This document shows positions 25,560 through 35,150 of a stretch of DNA of 64,000 nt, piece by piece; within the stretch, counting starts at the first letter, position 1; each line of letters begins with the position of its first letter. Made by a program: the position numbers and the translations under genes. The stretch comes from Victivallis lenta (GTDB lineage: Bacteria; Verrucomicrobiota; Lentisphaeria; Victivallales; Victivallaceae). The DNA lies in contig NZ_VUNS01000005.1 of assembly GCF_009695545.1 (NCBI RefSeq), forward strand, positions 62,001 to 126,000, in the 5' to 3' direction. The notes under the pieces are model-generated. The model had not been told where the DNA came from. It worked only from the letters and a program-made list of their open reading frames with translations, and searched no databases.

Positions 25560-27173
25560 TTATCGTGATTTTCCGGCCGGAACGATCCGGTAGAGGGCGG
25601 TCGCGCCGGGTTTTTCATGCAGGAATGCGTCCCAGCCGGTTTTTTCCGGCTCCCCGGCGATGCCGCCGGCAAGGTAGTAACGGTAGAGGATATCATTTTC
25701 CGTGACGGGAGTGCAGAGCCAGAAATTCAGAAACAGGCACTCCTGCCCGGCAGAAAGAATCCGCAGCAGCTTTTTCGCTTCCGGCTCCGGCAGCGGGCGG
25801 ATGAAGGCGAGGAACGGGGTTCCTGTGGCCGGCGGCCCGTCCAGCTCTTCGAGCCCGTACAGCATGCCGTGCATGGCATCGAGTTCGACCGGAATGCCCG
25901 GGACGGAGAGGGGGATTTTCGTCTCCGCTCCGGAGGACGTGCTGCCGGTCATGGAACCGTCCCGGCTGACCACGAGCAGTTTCCGCTCCGCGTGGCCGGG
26001 CGGCAGCGGCGCGATGCGGCGGAGCTGTTCGCGGTAGCTTTCGGGCGCGTTGTTCCACGCCAGCGGATTCGAGTCGTTGGCCGGAAAGACGACCGTGATC
26101 TCCGGCGGCAGCTCCCGGATGGTCCGGTGGATCGCATACCAGTCCGGATACGGCTGCCGGTAAGCCGCGGCCAGCGCGGCCAGAGCGGCCGGCACGAAAC
26201 ATGCGGCCAGGTATTTCCGGCCGCCCGGAAAACGGCGCAGCAGCAGGTCGATTCCGTATCCGGCCGTGAGCGCGGTCGCCGCCGCCAGCGGCAGGTACGT
26301 GCGCGGCGGACCGGCATTGAATGCGACCGCCGACACTGTCAGGCAACCCCAGAGCCAGAGCAGCGGCCGGCTGCGGCGGAAGCCGAGCAGCAATGCGGTC
26401 AGCGCTCCGAACAGGACGGGGTACGGCAGATTCTGCCCGGCCGTATCGATCAGGAACGAAAAGAGGTCGCCGAACGAATCGATCGGACTGCCCCAGCTGC
26501 GGTTCGCCTCGAAGCTTTTGAGGTTGACCAGCACCCAGATCAGGGACCCGGCGCCGGCGGCCGCCAGAGAAAACGCCGCCGGGAGGCGGTTCCGGTAATC
26601 CTTCCGGCACCGGTACAGCCCGGCGCTTCCGATGGCCGCGAGATAGAAGGCGGAGGTCGGCAGCGTCAGCATCGCCCCCGCCGCGCCGAGCAGGATTCCG
26701 GCGCATCCCGCGACGGGGCGTCTCCGCGCCGCGAACAGTCCGGCGGTGAACACCAGCAGAAAGAAGAGCTGCAGCGAATAGCCGCGCGCCTGCTGCGAGT
26801 AGAACACGGCCTGCGGCAGGACGGCGACGAAGAACATGCTCCAGAGCGCGGCGCTCCGGCGCTTCCAGAGCCCGAACGCCGCGGCGCCCGCCAGCGGCAC
26901 GGCCAGCACCCCGGCGAGGAACGGCACGAGCCGGATCCACTGCGGCGCGCCGCCGGAGAAGGCGGTCAGCTTGACGGCCAGAGAGTTCAGCGGATGGTTG
27001 TTGGGCAGCGCAAGCTCGGTGAAAATGACCTTGAGAGAGGCGGACGCATAGTTTTCCAGCGTCCAGATTTCATCGTATTCGAGTGCCGCGTCGAGCCGGA
27101 AGAGCCGGAACAGCGCGGCGAGCCCGGTCAGCCCGAGAATGAGGAGGCAGAACCGCTTTTTCCGGCGGTTCAT
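25560..27173 (-). CDS. Polytopic membrane glycosyltransferase (GT39/ArnT/PMT-like)
   Basis: The 537-residue integral membrane protein has about ten hydrophobic helices in the first 360 residues. The first loop contains the acidic LEYDEIWTLENYA, matching the DE/DD catalytic motif of GT-C transferases that use polyprenyl-phosphate sugar donors. NNHPLNSLAVKL follows, as in the GT39/ArnT/YfhO group. The C-terminal 180 residues are soluble and extracytoplasmic. It would transfer a sugar to lipid, glycan or protein at the outer face of the membrane. The start at 27173 overlaps the dxr stop (ATGA). Donor and acceptor are unknown. Confidence 0.82.
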   Translation of the reverse strand: MNRRKKRFCLLILGLTGLAALFRLFRLDAALEYDEIWTLENYASASLKVIFTELALPNNHPLNSLAVKLTAFSGGAPQWIRLVPFLAGVLAVPLAGAAAFGLWKRRSAALWSMFFVAVLPQAVFYSQQARGYSLQLFFLLVFTAGLFAARRRPVAGCAGILLGAAGAMLTLPTSAFYLAAIGSAGLYRCRKDYRNRLPAAFSLAAAGAGSLIWVLVNLKSFEANRSWGSPIDSFGDLFSFLIDTAGQNLPYPVLFGALTALLLGFRRSRPLLWLWGCLTVSAVAFNAGPPRTYLPLAAATALTAGYGIDLLLRRFPGGRKYLAACFVPAALAALAAAYRQPYPDWYAIHRTIRELPPEITVVFPANDSNPLAWNNAPESYREQLRRIAPLPPGHAERKLLVVSRDGSMTGSTSSGAETKIPLSVPGIPVELDAMHGMLYGLEELDGPPATGTPFLAFIRPLPEPEAKKLLRILSAGQECLFLNFWLCTPVTENDILYRYYLAGGIAGEPEKTGWDAFLHEKPGATALYRIVPAGKSR

Positions 27174-28318
27174 CGGAGTCCCGCCGCATAGGCGCGCGCC
27201 CAGGCGTCTGCGACCCGGATGGTCTGGAAGTCGGATTGCGGCTCGACCTCGTGCGCGCTCATGGTCTTTTCGATGATCCGCCAGATCGCCGGGAACCTGA
27301 TTTCGCCGCGCCGGAATTTGTCGACGGCGACCTCGTTCGCCGCATTCATGACGCCGGGCAGCGTGCCGCCGCGCTTCATCGCCTCCTCGGCGAAGACGAG
27401 CGCCGGATAGCGCCCCGGCTCCGGGAGCTGGAGCTCGAGTCCGAGCCGGGTGGAGAAATCGAGCGCGGGCAGGTTCGTCGCCGCACGTTCCGGATACGTG
27501 AAGGCATAGGTGATCGCAAACCGCATGTCGGGCCTCGACAACTGGGCGATCAGGCTCGAATCGTTCAGCTCGACCATCGAGTGAATGACCGATTGCGGGT
27601 GGATCAGTACCCGGACCTGCTCCGGCTCGACCCGGAACAGATGGCGCGCTTCGACCATTTCGAGCGCTTTGTTCATCATCGACGCGGAGTCGATGGTCAC
27701 TTTCGCCCCCATATTCCAGGTCGGATGGGCGAGGGCGTCCTCCACCGTCGCGGCGGCGAGGCGCTCGCGCGGCCAGGTGCGGAAAGCGCCGCCCGAGGCG
27801 GTCAGGTAGAGATTCCTGATTTCCCGGTGCTTCCGCCCGGCGAGGCACTGGAAGATCGCCGAGTGCTCGCTGTCCACCGGGATCAGTTCGGCCGAGGGAT
27901 TGGCCGCGAGCTCACGCTCGATGATCTCTCCCGCGAGCACGAGCACCTCCTTGCTGGCGAGCGCGACCCGCTTCCCGGCCCGAAGCGCGGCGATGACCGG
28001 CTCGAGCCCGGCGGTTCCGACGATGGCGCAGAGCACGATGTCGGTCTGCGGGGCTGTGACGAGTTCGTGGACCTTTTCCATCCCCCCCGCCGCCTTCAGG
28101 TCCGGCGGAAGGAGTTCCGCGAGCTCTCCGGCCCGGGCCGGATCGGTGGTGACCGTCCACTCCGGACGGAATTCCGCCGCCTGCGCGGCGAGCTCCGCAA
28201 GATTGTTCCGGGCCACGAGCCCGACTACATGGAAACGTTTCGGCAGCGCGGCCAGCGCGGCGCGCGCGCTTCTGCCGATCGAGCCGGTTGCTCCGAGTAT
28301 GACTACGCCTTTCCGCAT
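27170..28318 (-). CDS. dxr: 1-deoxy-D-xylulose 5-phosphate reductoisomerase
   Basis: Dxr (IspC) converts DXP to MEP with NADPH and a divalent metal, the committed step of MEP isoprenoid synthesis. The 382 residues contain the NADPH-binding GATGSIGRSA at residues 8-17, ASKEVLVLAGE, the metal-binding LIPVDSEHSAIFQCL, TASGGAFRTWPRE, HPTWNMGAKVTIDSASMMNK, and NAANEVAVDKF near the C-terminus, all diagnostic. The ATG at 28318 overlaps the dtd stop (TAATG). Family length is 380-400. The frame extends upstream only as an antisense artefact. Confidence 0.97.
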   Translation of the reverse strand: MRKGVVILGATGSIGRSARAALAALPKRFHVVGLVARNNLAELAAQAAEFRPEWTVTTDPARAGELAELLPPDLKAAGGMEKVHELVTAPQTDIVLCAIVGTAGLEPVIAALRAGKRVALASKEVLVLAGEIIERELAANPSAELIPVDSEHSAIFQCLAGRKHREIRNLYLTASGGAFRTWPRERLAAATVEDALAHPTWNMGAKVTIDSASMMNKALEMVEARHLFRVEPEQVRVLIHPQSVIHSMVELNDSSLIAQLSRPDMRFAITYAFTYPERAATNLPALDFSTRLGLELQLPEPGRYPALVFAEEAMKRGGTLPGVMNAANEVAVDKFRRGEIRFPAIWRIIEKTMSAHEVEPQSDFQTIRVADAWARAYAAGLR

Positions 28319-28758
28319 TACCGCGACTCCGCCAGAATGGTTACCGGGCCGTCGTTCCGGATCGAAACGAGCATTTCGGCCCCGAATCTGCCGGTCGCGA
28401 CCCGCACGCCGTATCCGCGGCAGAGCTCGACGAATTTCTCGTAGAGCGGGATCGCGACTTCCGGCCGCGCCGCCTCGGTAAAGGAGGGACGCCGCCCGTG
28501 CGACGCATCGCCGTACAGCGTGAACTGCGAGATGATGAGCGCTTCGCCGCCGACATCCAGCAGCGAACGGTTCATCTTGCCCGCGTCGTCCTCGAAAATC
28601 CTCAGATTCATACATTTTTCGGCCAGGAACGCCGCATCCTTCTCCGTGTCGGAGTGGGTCACGCCGAGCAGGATGACGAGGCCTTTGCCGATCTCGCCGA
28701 TCCGTTCGCCCGCGACGTCGACGCTTCCGGCCGCCGCCCTCTGTACCAGAGCCCTCAT
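28318..28758 (-). CDS. dtd: D-aminoacyl-tRNA deacylase
   Basis: DTD hydrolyses D-aminoacyl-tRNAs in the cytoplasm and prevents D-amino acid incorporation. The 146 residues match the usual length. [18 protein letters not shown] at the N-terminus, [20 protein letters not shown], the catalytic-site [21 protein letters not shown] (family SQFTL) and the cross-subunit Gly-cis-Pro-like NDGPVT near the C-terminus are diagnostic. The start at 28758 overlaps the folE stop (ATGA). Confidence 0.95.
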   Translation of the reverse strand: MRALVQRAAAGSVDVAGERIGEIGKGLVILLGVTHSDTEKDAAFLAEKCMNLRIFEDDAGKMNRSLLDVGGEALIISQFTLYGDASHGRRPSFTEAARPEVAIPLYEKFVELCRGYGVRVATGRFGAEMLVSIRNDGPVTILAESR

Positions 28759-29294
28759 CGGATCAGCCGGGTGAACTCGTTCCGGGTCGCCAGCTCGCGC
28801 CGGAACGAACCGACCATCGAGCTCGTGGTCATGACCGAATGCTGTTTCTCGACGCCGCGCATCTGCATGCAGAGGTGCTGCGCCTCGACGACGACGCCGA
28901 CGCCTTCCGCACCGAGGATCTTCATCAGCGCTTCGGAGACCTGCTTGGTCAGCCGCTCCTGCACCTGGAGCCTCCGCGCGAACATGTCGACGATGCGCGC
29001 CACCTTGCTGACGCCGATGATCTTCCCCTTCGGAATGTAGCCGACATGGCATTTGCCGAAAAACGGCAGCATGTGGTGTTCGCAGAGGCTGAAGAACTCG
29101 ATGTCGCGCACGATGACCATGTCATCGGACTCGGCTTCGAACAGTGCTCCGTTGACCACCTCCTCCAGCGTCTGGCCGTAGCCGCGCGTCAGGAAGCGCA
29201 GGCTTTTCTCCACCCGCTTCGGCGTATCGAGCAACCCCTCGCGCGACGGGTCTTCGCCCATCTCGACGAGAATGTCATGAATCTGCTGCTGCAT
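28755..29294 (-). CDS. folE: GTP cyclohydrolase I
   Basis: FolE converts GTP to 7,8-dihydroneopterin triphosphate, the first step of folate and pterin synthesis. The 179 residues show [20 protein letters not shown], the zinc-binding [41 protein letters not shown] and the third zinc Cys in [13 protein letters not shown]. The start has GGAGAG 9 bases upstream. It is in the same direction as the GDSL gene (gap 15 bases) and overlaps dtd. Confidence 0.97.
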   Translation of the reverse strand: MQQQIHDILVEMGEDPSREGLLDTPKRVEKSLRFLTRGYGQTLEEVVNGALFEAESDDMVIVRDIEFFSLCEHHMLPFFGKCHVGYIPKGKIIGVSKVARIVDMFARRLQVQERLTKQVSEALMKILGAEGVGVVVEAQHLCMQMRGVEKQHSVMTTSSMVGSFRRELATRNEFTRLIR

Positions 29295-29309
29295 CTGTCC
29301 GCTCTCTCC

Positions 29310-29939
29310 TTACAGCACTCCGGCGGCGGCCTTGAGCCAGGCGTCCGCCATAAGCTGATGTCCGCGGGGCGTCGGGTGGACGCCGTCGCCGAGAATTTTC
29401 GCCGGGTCGCCGGCCTTTTCCGCCGCCGCCGACAGGACGCTCTGGAACGGGACGAACACGGCGCCGTATTCGTCCGCCAGCGATTTGACTGCCGCGCGGC
29501 GCTGATCCATCTCCTGCACCCACTCCGGCGTCACGACGCCGGTTTCGAGCACGAACGGCTCGCAGAGCACGAGTTTGCAGTCCGGGAGCTTCTCCCGGGT
29601 CCAGTCGATCAGTTTCCGGTAGAACCCGGCGTAGCGCGGCACCTCGACTCCGTTCCGGTACATGAACTCATGCCAGGTGTCGTTGACGCCGATCAGGATC
29701 GACAGCACGTCCGGATTCAGGTTCAGCGCGTCGATTTTCCAACGCGCGTAGAGATCCACCACCCGGTTCCCGCTGATGCCGCGGTTCACGGTTTCGATCT
29801 CCTCGCCGAGACGGTCGGCCCAGAGCCGCGCCGTGATGAAATACGGATAACCGACGCCGAGATTCCCGTCCGGATCACCGCTCGATGTGCGGCCGCAATC
29901 CGTGACCGAATCCCCCTGAAACAAAATCAATTTGCCCAT
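29310..29939 (-). CDS. GDSL/SGNH-family esterase
   Basis: The 209-residue cytoplasmic SGNH hydrolase has block I LILFQGDSVTDCGR (nucleophile Ser near residue 11), block II NRGISGNRVVDL (oxyanion Gly), block III ILIGVNDTWHEF (Asn), and block V LGDGVHPTPRGHQLMA (catalytic Asp and His). There is no signal peptide. Related proteins de-esterify carbohydrates, such as rhamnogalacturonan or acetyl-xylo-oligosaccharides. Its place 18 bases after the rhamnulose aldolase gene suggests action on acetylated rhamnose-containing sugars, an inference from context. Confidence 0.88.
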   Translation of the reverse strand: MGKLILFQGDSVTDCGRTSSGDPDGNLGVGYPYFITARLWADRLGEEIETVNRGISGNRVVDLYARWKIDALNLNPDVLSILIGVNDTWHEFMYRNGVEVPRYAGFYRKLIDWTREKLPDCKLVLCEPFVLETGVVTPEWVQEMDQRRAAVKSLADEYGAVFVPFQSVLSAAAEKAGDPAKILGDGVHPTPRGHQLMADAWLKAAAGVL

Positions 29940-29957
29940 GATTCCAGAAAAATTCCT

Positions 29958-31856
29958 TTAATTCAACATAACCTGTCCGCCGGTGACCGGAATTGCCTGG
30001 CCGGTTTCGTAGGACTGGCAGACCGCGTAGATGATCGCCTTCGCCACGTCCGACGGGAAGCAGCCGCGATGCATCGGGATCTGTTTTTCGTAATGCAGCT
30101 TCACGTCCGCCACCGTCCTGGCGCCCGGAACCTTGCCGCTCTTCAGGTACTGCACGAAGAGGCCGCGCTCGGGATCCGACCAGAGCGGACCGTCGAAGAA
30201 ATTGCCGGGGCAGACGCTGTTGACCTTGATCCGGTCCGAAACCAGCTCCAGCGCAAAGCTCTGCGTGAGACCGACCGTGCCGAACTTGCTGCCGGCGTAG
30301 GCGCCGTTGCGGTTGCTGCCGACGAGCCCGCTCTTCGAGTTGACCTGGACGATGTCGGTCCAGCCGTTGCAGCAGGCGTTCTGGCGCGCCATCACGTCGG
30401 AGACATGCTTGACGCAGAGGAAATAGCCGGTGTAGTTCACATTGGTCACGAAATCCCAGTCGCGCTTTTCGAACGTGCGGACCGAGCCGGCCTTGAGGAC
30501 TCCCGCGTTCGCCACGAAGAGGTCGATTCCGCCGTAGGACAGCACGACCGAGCGGACCATCTCCGCCACGGACGCCTCGTCCGCGATGTTGACCGCCACG
30601 GCGGAGGCTCCGCCCGCAGCCTTCAGCTTTTCGGCTGCTGCTTTCGCGCCCTCGACATTCATGTCGGCGATGACGACCGTGGCCCCCTCGGCGGCCAGTT
30701 CCTCGGCGATGCCGTAGCCGAAGCCCTGTGCTCCGCCGGTCACGACCGCGACCTTGCCGGAGAGCCGGATGTTCGCGCCGCCCGCAACCTTCTTGCGGTA
30801 CGACTCGGCCTCCCAGTTTTCGATGAAGCTTCGCCCGGCGTCGGAGAGGTTGCGCGGGCCGCCGAATGCCTCGGTCAGCTGCTGCACGAGCGCGCCGTCC
30901 CGGGCGAGAAGCGCGACCGTTTCGGCCCCTTTGCCGTTTTTGCCGGCGCAGAAGACCGCTCTGCCGGGCACTTCGACCACGAGCGGCTTGTAACCGTTTT
31001 TATCTTCGAACGCGCGGATTTCGGCCTCGGTCGGGTCGTCGGTGACGAGCGAGTACGATTTCGCATAGACGATATGATCGGGCGTAAACGGCCCGCGCGC
31101 GGTGCGGAAGGGCGGCAGCACCTTGATTGTCAGGGGCGTTTCGCCGTCGCCGAGCCGGCCGCGCAGCTGCGGGGCGGTTTCGAAGGCGAACGCTTCGTCG
31201 AGCTCTCCGAAACCGGTGAGCCGGGTCGGGATTCCGGCCTTCTCGTAGGCTTCGCGCAGCGTGGACATGATCCGGCCGTACGCGGCATCGATCTCCTGCG
31301 CGGTATTGCCGCCGACGAAAACGCCGTGGTTCTGCAGGAAGATCATCGAAACCGGCTTGCCGTGCTCCTTTTCGTACTGCACGCTCGCGTCGTAAACCGT
31401 CTTGGCCAGGATGAAGCCCGGATCGGTTTCGGGAATCCAGAGCGCGTCCGGGAACAGCCGCCCGCACTCCTTTTTTCCGTTCTTCGAGCAGGTCAAGCCG
31501 TTGACCATGGCCGGATGCAGATGCACGATGTAGGTGAACGGCATGAGCTCATGCAGCGGCGCTTCGACCGACGGACGGCGCGCGGCGGCATCGGCGGCCG
31601 CGAAGGCCATGAGTTTCGTCACCATCGCTTCGCGCTCGACGTTGTCCGCGTAGCCGGAGAGGGAGAATACCTTGCGGATCGTCTCACGCTCCATCCTGAC
31701 GAAATCGGATTCCCTGATCTCCGCGAGGGCGACGCCGCTCGGCTTCACATAGAGATATTTTTCGTCCTTGTACGAAGTGTTTCCGCCGCCGGCCAGAACG
31801 AAGGAGGGGTCGGCGCCGTAACGGTTGGAGAGGTCGCGAATCGTGGTGAGTGACAT
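29958..31856 (-). CDS. rhaEW: Bifunctional rhamnulose-1-phosphate aldolase/short-chain dehydrogenase
   Basis: Residues 1 to about 340 form a class II aldolase/adducin domain. PLHELMPFTYIVHLHPAMVNG contains the HxH zinc ligands and FLQNHGVFVGG a further His. Residues about 370-632 form an SDR domain with TGGAQGFGYGIAEE for NAD binding and YAGSKFG (YxxxK) for catalysis. This fusion is the RhaEW/YuxG type, which cleaves L-rhamnulose 1-phosphate to DHAP and L-lactaldehyde and oxidises lactaldehyde to lactate. It follows L-rhamnose isomerase, which strongly supports this role. At 632 residues it is somewhat shorter than the usual 690. The rhamnulose kinase is not in the window. Confidence 0.88.
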   Translation of the reverse strand: MSLTTIRDLSNRYGADPSFVLAGGGNTSYKDEKYLYVKPSGVALAEIRESDFVRMERETIRKVFSLSGYADNVEREAMVTKLMAFAAADAAARRPSVEAPLHELMPFTYIVHLHPAMVNGLTCSKNGKKECGRLFPDALWIPETDPGFILAKTVYDASVQYEKEHGKPVSMIFLQNHGVFVGGNTAQEIDAAYGRIMSTLREAYEKAGIPTRLTGFGELDEAFAFETAPQLRGRLGDGETPLTIKVLPPFRTARGPFTPDHIVYAKSYSLVTDDPTEAEIRAFEDKNGYKPLVVEVPGRAVFCAGKNGKGAETVALLARDGALVQQLTEAFGGPRNLSDAGRSFIENWEAESYRKKVAGGANIRLSGKVAVVTGGAQGFGYGIAEELAAEGATVVIADMNVEGAKAAAEKLKAAGGASAVAVNIADEASVAEMVRSVVLSYGGIDLFVANAGVLKAGSVRTFEKRDWDFVTNVNYTGYFLCVKHVSDVMARQNACCNGWTDIVQVNSKSGLVGSNRNGAYAGSKFGTVGLTQSFALELVSDRIKVNSVCPGNFFDGPLWSDPERGLFVQYLKSGKVPGARTVADVKLHYEKQIPMHRGCFPSDVAKAIIYAVCQSYETGQAIPVTGGQVMLN

Positions 31857-31916
31857 ATCTGAAAATCCCTTTTCTTCCCTGGAAATCTGTCAAAAGAACG
31901 AATCTGCCGAACGAAC

Positions 31917-31940
31917 GGCGGCTCCCGGCCGGGAGCCGCC
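31917..31940 (-). other. Intercistronic hairpin between rhaA and rhaEW
   Basis: A perfect 24-bp inverted repeat folds as GGCGGCTCCC-GGCC-GGGAGCCGCC just after rhaA on the minus strand. There is no T-run. A stable hairpin here may tune relative expression or mRNA stability of the two genes. Confidence 0.55.
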
Positions 31941-31955
31941 GGCGACCGTTTCCGG

Positions 31956-33200
31956 TCAGCTGCGCTTCGAGAGCACATCCTTTTCGTAGGTCTTGACCTC
32001 GTCGATCCACGCCATGCCCGGAACGTTGTTTCGCGTGCAGTACTCCTCCCACACGGCGGCGAACGGGAGGGTCTTGGCCTCTTCCATCCAGGCGAGGCGG
32101 CTGCCCTTGTCGCCGGACTTTTCGGCCTTCTTCAGAATGGCGGCCGGCTCGGTCAGCGCCATCAGGAGCGCCTTCGACATGTTGCGCGCGCCGATCGTCC
32201 AGGCCATGACCCGGTTGATCGAGGCGTCGAAGTAGTCGAGACCGATGTGGACCCGCTTGTCGTAGTTGTGGCGGACGATCTCCTCGGCGATGGCGCGGAG
32301 TTCCTCGGTCATGGTGACGACGTGGTCGCTGTCCCAGCGGACGCCGCGGCTCACGTGCAGCAGGATCTCGTCGAAATAGAGCAGCGTGCTCGTGATCTTG
32401 TCGGAGATGACTTCGGTCGGGTGGAAATGCCCGGCATCGAGGCAGAGCAGCTTGCCGTTCTTCATCGCATAACCCATGTAGAACTCATGCGAACCGACCG
32501 TGCAGCTCTCGGCGCCGATGCCGAAGAGCTTGCATTCGACCGCATCGCGGTTGTAGCGCGGATTGCATTCGACCGAGAAGATCTTGTCGAGCGAATCGGC
32601 CAGCCGTTCACGCGGGGCGAGGCGGTCGAACGGGGTGTCCTTGAAGCCGTCCGGCACCCAGAAGTTCGTGATGCAGGTGCTGCGCAGCTTCCTGCCGAAC
32701 GCCTCGGCGATGGCGCGGCAGGCGATGCCGTGCTCGACCCAGAACTTCCGCACGCCCGCGTCGGGGCTCGACAGCGTGAGGCCGTCCTTCATCATCGGAT
32801 GCGAAAAGTACGACGGGTTGAAATCGAGGCCGAGGCCGTTCTCCTTCGCCCAGTCCATCCAGCGCGCGAAGTGTTTCGGCTCGAGCTCGTTGCGCTTGAC
32901 CGGCCTGCCGTCGGTCTCGGCGTAGATCGAATGGAGGTTCAGCCGCTTTTTGCCCGGAATCAGCGAGAGCGTCTTTTCGAGGTCGGCGCGGAGCTCGTCG
33001 GCGTTCCGCGCGCGGCCCGGATAGTTGCCGGTCACGGCGAGGCCGCCGTCGAGGGCGGTGCTGTTTTCGAAGCCGGCGACGTCGTCGCCCTGCCAGCAGT
33101 GAAGGCTGATCGGAATCTGGTCGAGCCGGTTGAACGCCGCTTCGACATCGACGCCGAGATCGGCATAGACTTTTTTCGCCGCATCAAACATGGAAGCCAT
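31956..33200 (-). CDS. rhaA: L-rhamnose isomerase
   Basis: RhaA interconverts L-rhamnose and L-rhamnulose in the cytoplasm with Mn2+/Zn2+. The 414 residues match the family length of about 418. Characteristic blocks include [59 protein letters not shown], the metal-ligand [39 protein letters not shown], and [15 protein letters not shown] prefer the ATG at 33200 because AAGGAG lies 7 bases upstream; an ATG at 33206 directly abuts it. It is the first gene of the run, preceded by its own promoter, and is followed by rhaEW. Confidence 0.97.
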   Translation of the reverse strand: MASMFDAAKKVYADLGVDVEAAFNRLDQIPISLHCWQGDDVAGFENSTALDGGLAVTGNYPGRARNADELRADLEKTLSLIPGKKRLNLHSIYAETDGRPVKRNELEPKHFARWMDWAKENGLGLDFNPSYFSHPMMKDGLTLSSPDAGVRKFWVEHGIACRAIAEAFGRKLRSTCITNFWVPDGFKDTPFDRLAPRERLADSLDKIFSVECNPRYNRDAVECKLFGIGAESCTVGSHEFYMGYAMKNGKLLCLDAGHFHPTEVISDKITSTLLYFDEILLHVSRGVRWDSDHVVTMTEELRAIAEEIVRHNYDKRVHIGLDYFDASINRVMAWTIGARNMSKALLMALTEPAAILKKAEKSGDKGSRLAWMEEAKTLPFAAVWEEYCTRNNVPGMAWIDEVKTYEKDVLSKRS

Positions 33201-33251
33201 ACTCATTCTCCTTAGTTCTGTTTCTGAGCATTGCAGGTCTTTGTTCCGGGT

Positions 33252-33279
33252 AATATAACACGCGGGCGGAAGAGTGCAA
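33252..33279 (-). promoter_or_regulatory. Candidate promoter of the rhaA operon
   Basis: On the minus strand TTGCAC (33279-33274) and TATATT (33257-33252) are separated by 16 bases, with the -10 about 50 bases upstream of rhaA. A regulator-binding site is not evident. Confidence 0.5.
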
Positions 33280-33295
33280 GCCTTCCGCGCCGCAA

Positions 33296-34192
33296 TTACG
33301 ATTCAAAATTCGGAAAGAAACCGAGATACCAGCGCAGGAGCTTTTCGCCCGCGAACATCCATGCGAAGCAGCCGAAGGCGAGGAACGGTCCGAGCGGAAC
33401 CGTGACGCGGGAGAGTTTCCGCCTGCTGCGGAACGCGCGGAATACGCCGTAGAGCGATCCGAGCAGCGACCCGGCCAGCACCGCGAAACAGGCTCCCGGC
33501 AGACCGAGCAGGATTCCGGCGGCCGTGACGAATTTGACGTCGCCCCAGCCGAGCACCTCGCGCCCGGAAACGGCGCGCCCGACGATCGCGAAGAGAGCGA
33601 GCGCTCCCCCCGCCGCCGCTCCGGAGATCAGCGCGTATGCGCCGGAGAGCAAATGGTTCGACACTCCCCACACCGACGGGAACGCCGCCGACGCGGCGAG
33701 CCCGAACAGGATTGCCGGGTATGTCGTCGCATCCGGAATCAGCCGGTGTTCGAAGTCGATCCAGATCGTGGTGATGCAGAGCAGCGTCATTGTGAAATAG
33801 AGCAGCAGCGTGAACGGCGGCTGCTGCGTCGCGCCGACCTTGAAAAGCAGCAGCGCGAAGAGGATTCCGGTCAGCGCCTCGACGATCACGTAGCGCGGTG
33901 AAATCGGAGCTTTGCAGCTGCGGCAGCGGCCGCGCAGCGCAAGATAGCTGACCACCGGGATGTTGTCGAACCAGCGGATCGGCGTGCCGCACTTCGGGCA
34001 GTGCGACGGAGCGGTGACGATCGATTCGCCGAGCGGCATGCGCCAGATGCAGACATTCAGGAAGCTGCCGAGGCAGCTTCCGAAGAGAAAGCTCGAGAAC
34101 ACGAAGAACCAGACGACGTAATCGTCCGAAAATCCGGCGCGCGTCCACCAGTAATAGTTGGAGCCGTCGGTCAGCCGCAGCAGATTCAGCAT
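33296..34192 (-). CDS. pilD: Prepilin peptidase (type IV leader peptidase)
   Basis: This membrane aspartyl protease cleaves the leader of type IV pilins and pseudopilins and may methylate the new N-terminus. The 298 residues contain the N-terminal [15 protein letters not shown] motif, the two CxxC pairs ([15 protein letters not shown] and [14 protein letters not shown]), and the catalytic Asp residues in [16 protein letters not shown] and [13 protein letters not shown]. There are about eight membrane helices. It overlaps aroE by 7 bases. The pseudopilin at 46634 is a plausible substrate. Confidence 0.95.
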   Translation of the reverse strand: MLNLLRLTDGSNYYWWTRAGFSDDYVVWFFVFSSFLFGSCLGSFLNVCIWRMPLGESIVTAPSHCPKCGTPIRWFDNIPVVSYLALRGRCRSCKAPISPRYVIVEALTGILFALLLFKVGATQQPPFTLLLYFTMTLLCITTIWIDFEHRLIPDATTYPAILFGLAASAAFPSVWGVSNHLLSGAYALISGAAAGGALALFAIVGRAVSGREVLGWGDVKFVTAAGILLGLPGACFAVLAGSLLGSLYGVFRAFRSRRKLSRVTVPLGPFLAFGCFAWMFAGEKLLRWYLGFFPNFES

Positions 34193-35031
34193 GATGAATT
34201 CCCCTCCATGCCGGCGCGCATCGCATCGATGGGAGCCGCGAGCCCGGTCCAGATTTCAAATGATTTCGCCCCCTGGTAGAGCAGCATCGCCGCCCCGCCC
34301 GCCGCCGGCAGCCCCGCCTGCCGGGCTTTGCGGAGCACCGGGGTGTCGAGATAGATCGTGTCGAAGACCGCCATGCGCAGCCCGGGCCGCAGCAGGCCGA
34401 GGTCGAACGGCGCGGGGTCGGTTTCGCGCAGCCCGAGGCTGGTGGCCTGAATCAGGAAATCCGTGGCGGCGAACCAGCGCGCGAGCGTATCGCTGTCGGA
34501 GGGGAGGGCGGTTTCGACCGCGAGACCCGGATTCGCCGCGCGGAGTTTTTCCGCAAGCTCTTCCGCCTTGGAGAGCGTCCGGTTGGCGAGGCGGATCGTC
34601 CGGACTCCGCGCTCCGCCAGGTGAAAGCTCGTCGCATGGGCCGCGCCGCCGCAGCCGATGAAGCAGACTTCGGCGCCGGCGAGCGGCCGGCCGAAGTTCG
34701 TTTCGAGCGCCATTTCAAGGCCGTACCCGTCCGTGCTGGTTCCGGCCAGCGTGCCGTCCTCCCGGACCGTCACGGTGTTGACGCTCGACGCGGCGAGCGC
34801 CTTCGGGTCGACCTCGTCGAGGTACGGGATGATCGCGGACTTGTGCGGAACCGTGCAGTTGAACCCGGCCAGTGTGCGGCGGGCCTCTTCGACGAAGGCG
34901 CCGAGCTCCCCGGGCCGGACGTGCCGCTTGACGTAGGGGGAGCCGAGACGGTAATGTTCGAAGGCGGCGTTCTGCATCCCGGGGGAACGGCTGTGTCCGA
35001 CGGGATCTCCGATGACAGCGTAGTTTCTCAT
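34186..35031 (-). CDS. aroE: Shikimate dehydrogenase
   Basis: AroE reduces 3-dehydroshikimate to shikimate with NADPH in aromatic amino acid synthesis. The 281 residues include AVIGDPVGHSRSPGMQNAAF (substrate loop with Ser), FNCTVPHKSAIIPYLD (catalytic Lys in VPHK), SSVNTV, TSTDGYGLEMAL (catalytic Asp), the nucleotide-binding GCGGAAHATSFHL, LANRTLSKAEEL and AAMLLYQGAKSFEIWTG near the C-terminus. The NRTxxKA motif is typical of the NADPH form. The start at 35031 has no good Shine-Dalgarno site. Confidence 0.95.
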   Translation of the reverse strand: MRNYAVIGDPVGHSRSPGMQNAAFEHYRLGSPYVKRHVRPGELGAFVEEARRTLAGFNCTVPHKSAIIPYLDEVDPKALAASSVNTVTVREDGTLAGTSTDGYGLEMALETNFGRPLAGAEVCFIGCGGAAHATSFHLAERGVRTIRLANRTLSKAEELAEKLRAANPGLAVETALPSDSDTLARWFAATDFLIQATSLGLRETDPAPFDLGLLRPGLRMAVFDTIYLDTPVLRKARQAGLPAAGGAAMLLYQGAKSFEIWTGLAAPIDAMRAGMEGNSSC

Positions 35032-35150
35032 TGAATTTTATCGTTCGAGACTGGATTTTTGTTCATTGTGGCGTTAATATACATGATATCGATGATTATG
35101 GCAACAGCCGGAATAAGAAAAATATAGATTAACCCAATCGAGAGAGTGAA

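Noticed and set aside
28839-31853. A 1004-codon open frame on the plus strand
   Set aside because: It is antisense to folE, the GDSL gene and rhaEW, all clearly real. It is His/Arg/Asp/Val-rich without family-like motifs, as expected for a shadow frame in GC-rich DNA.
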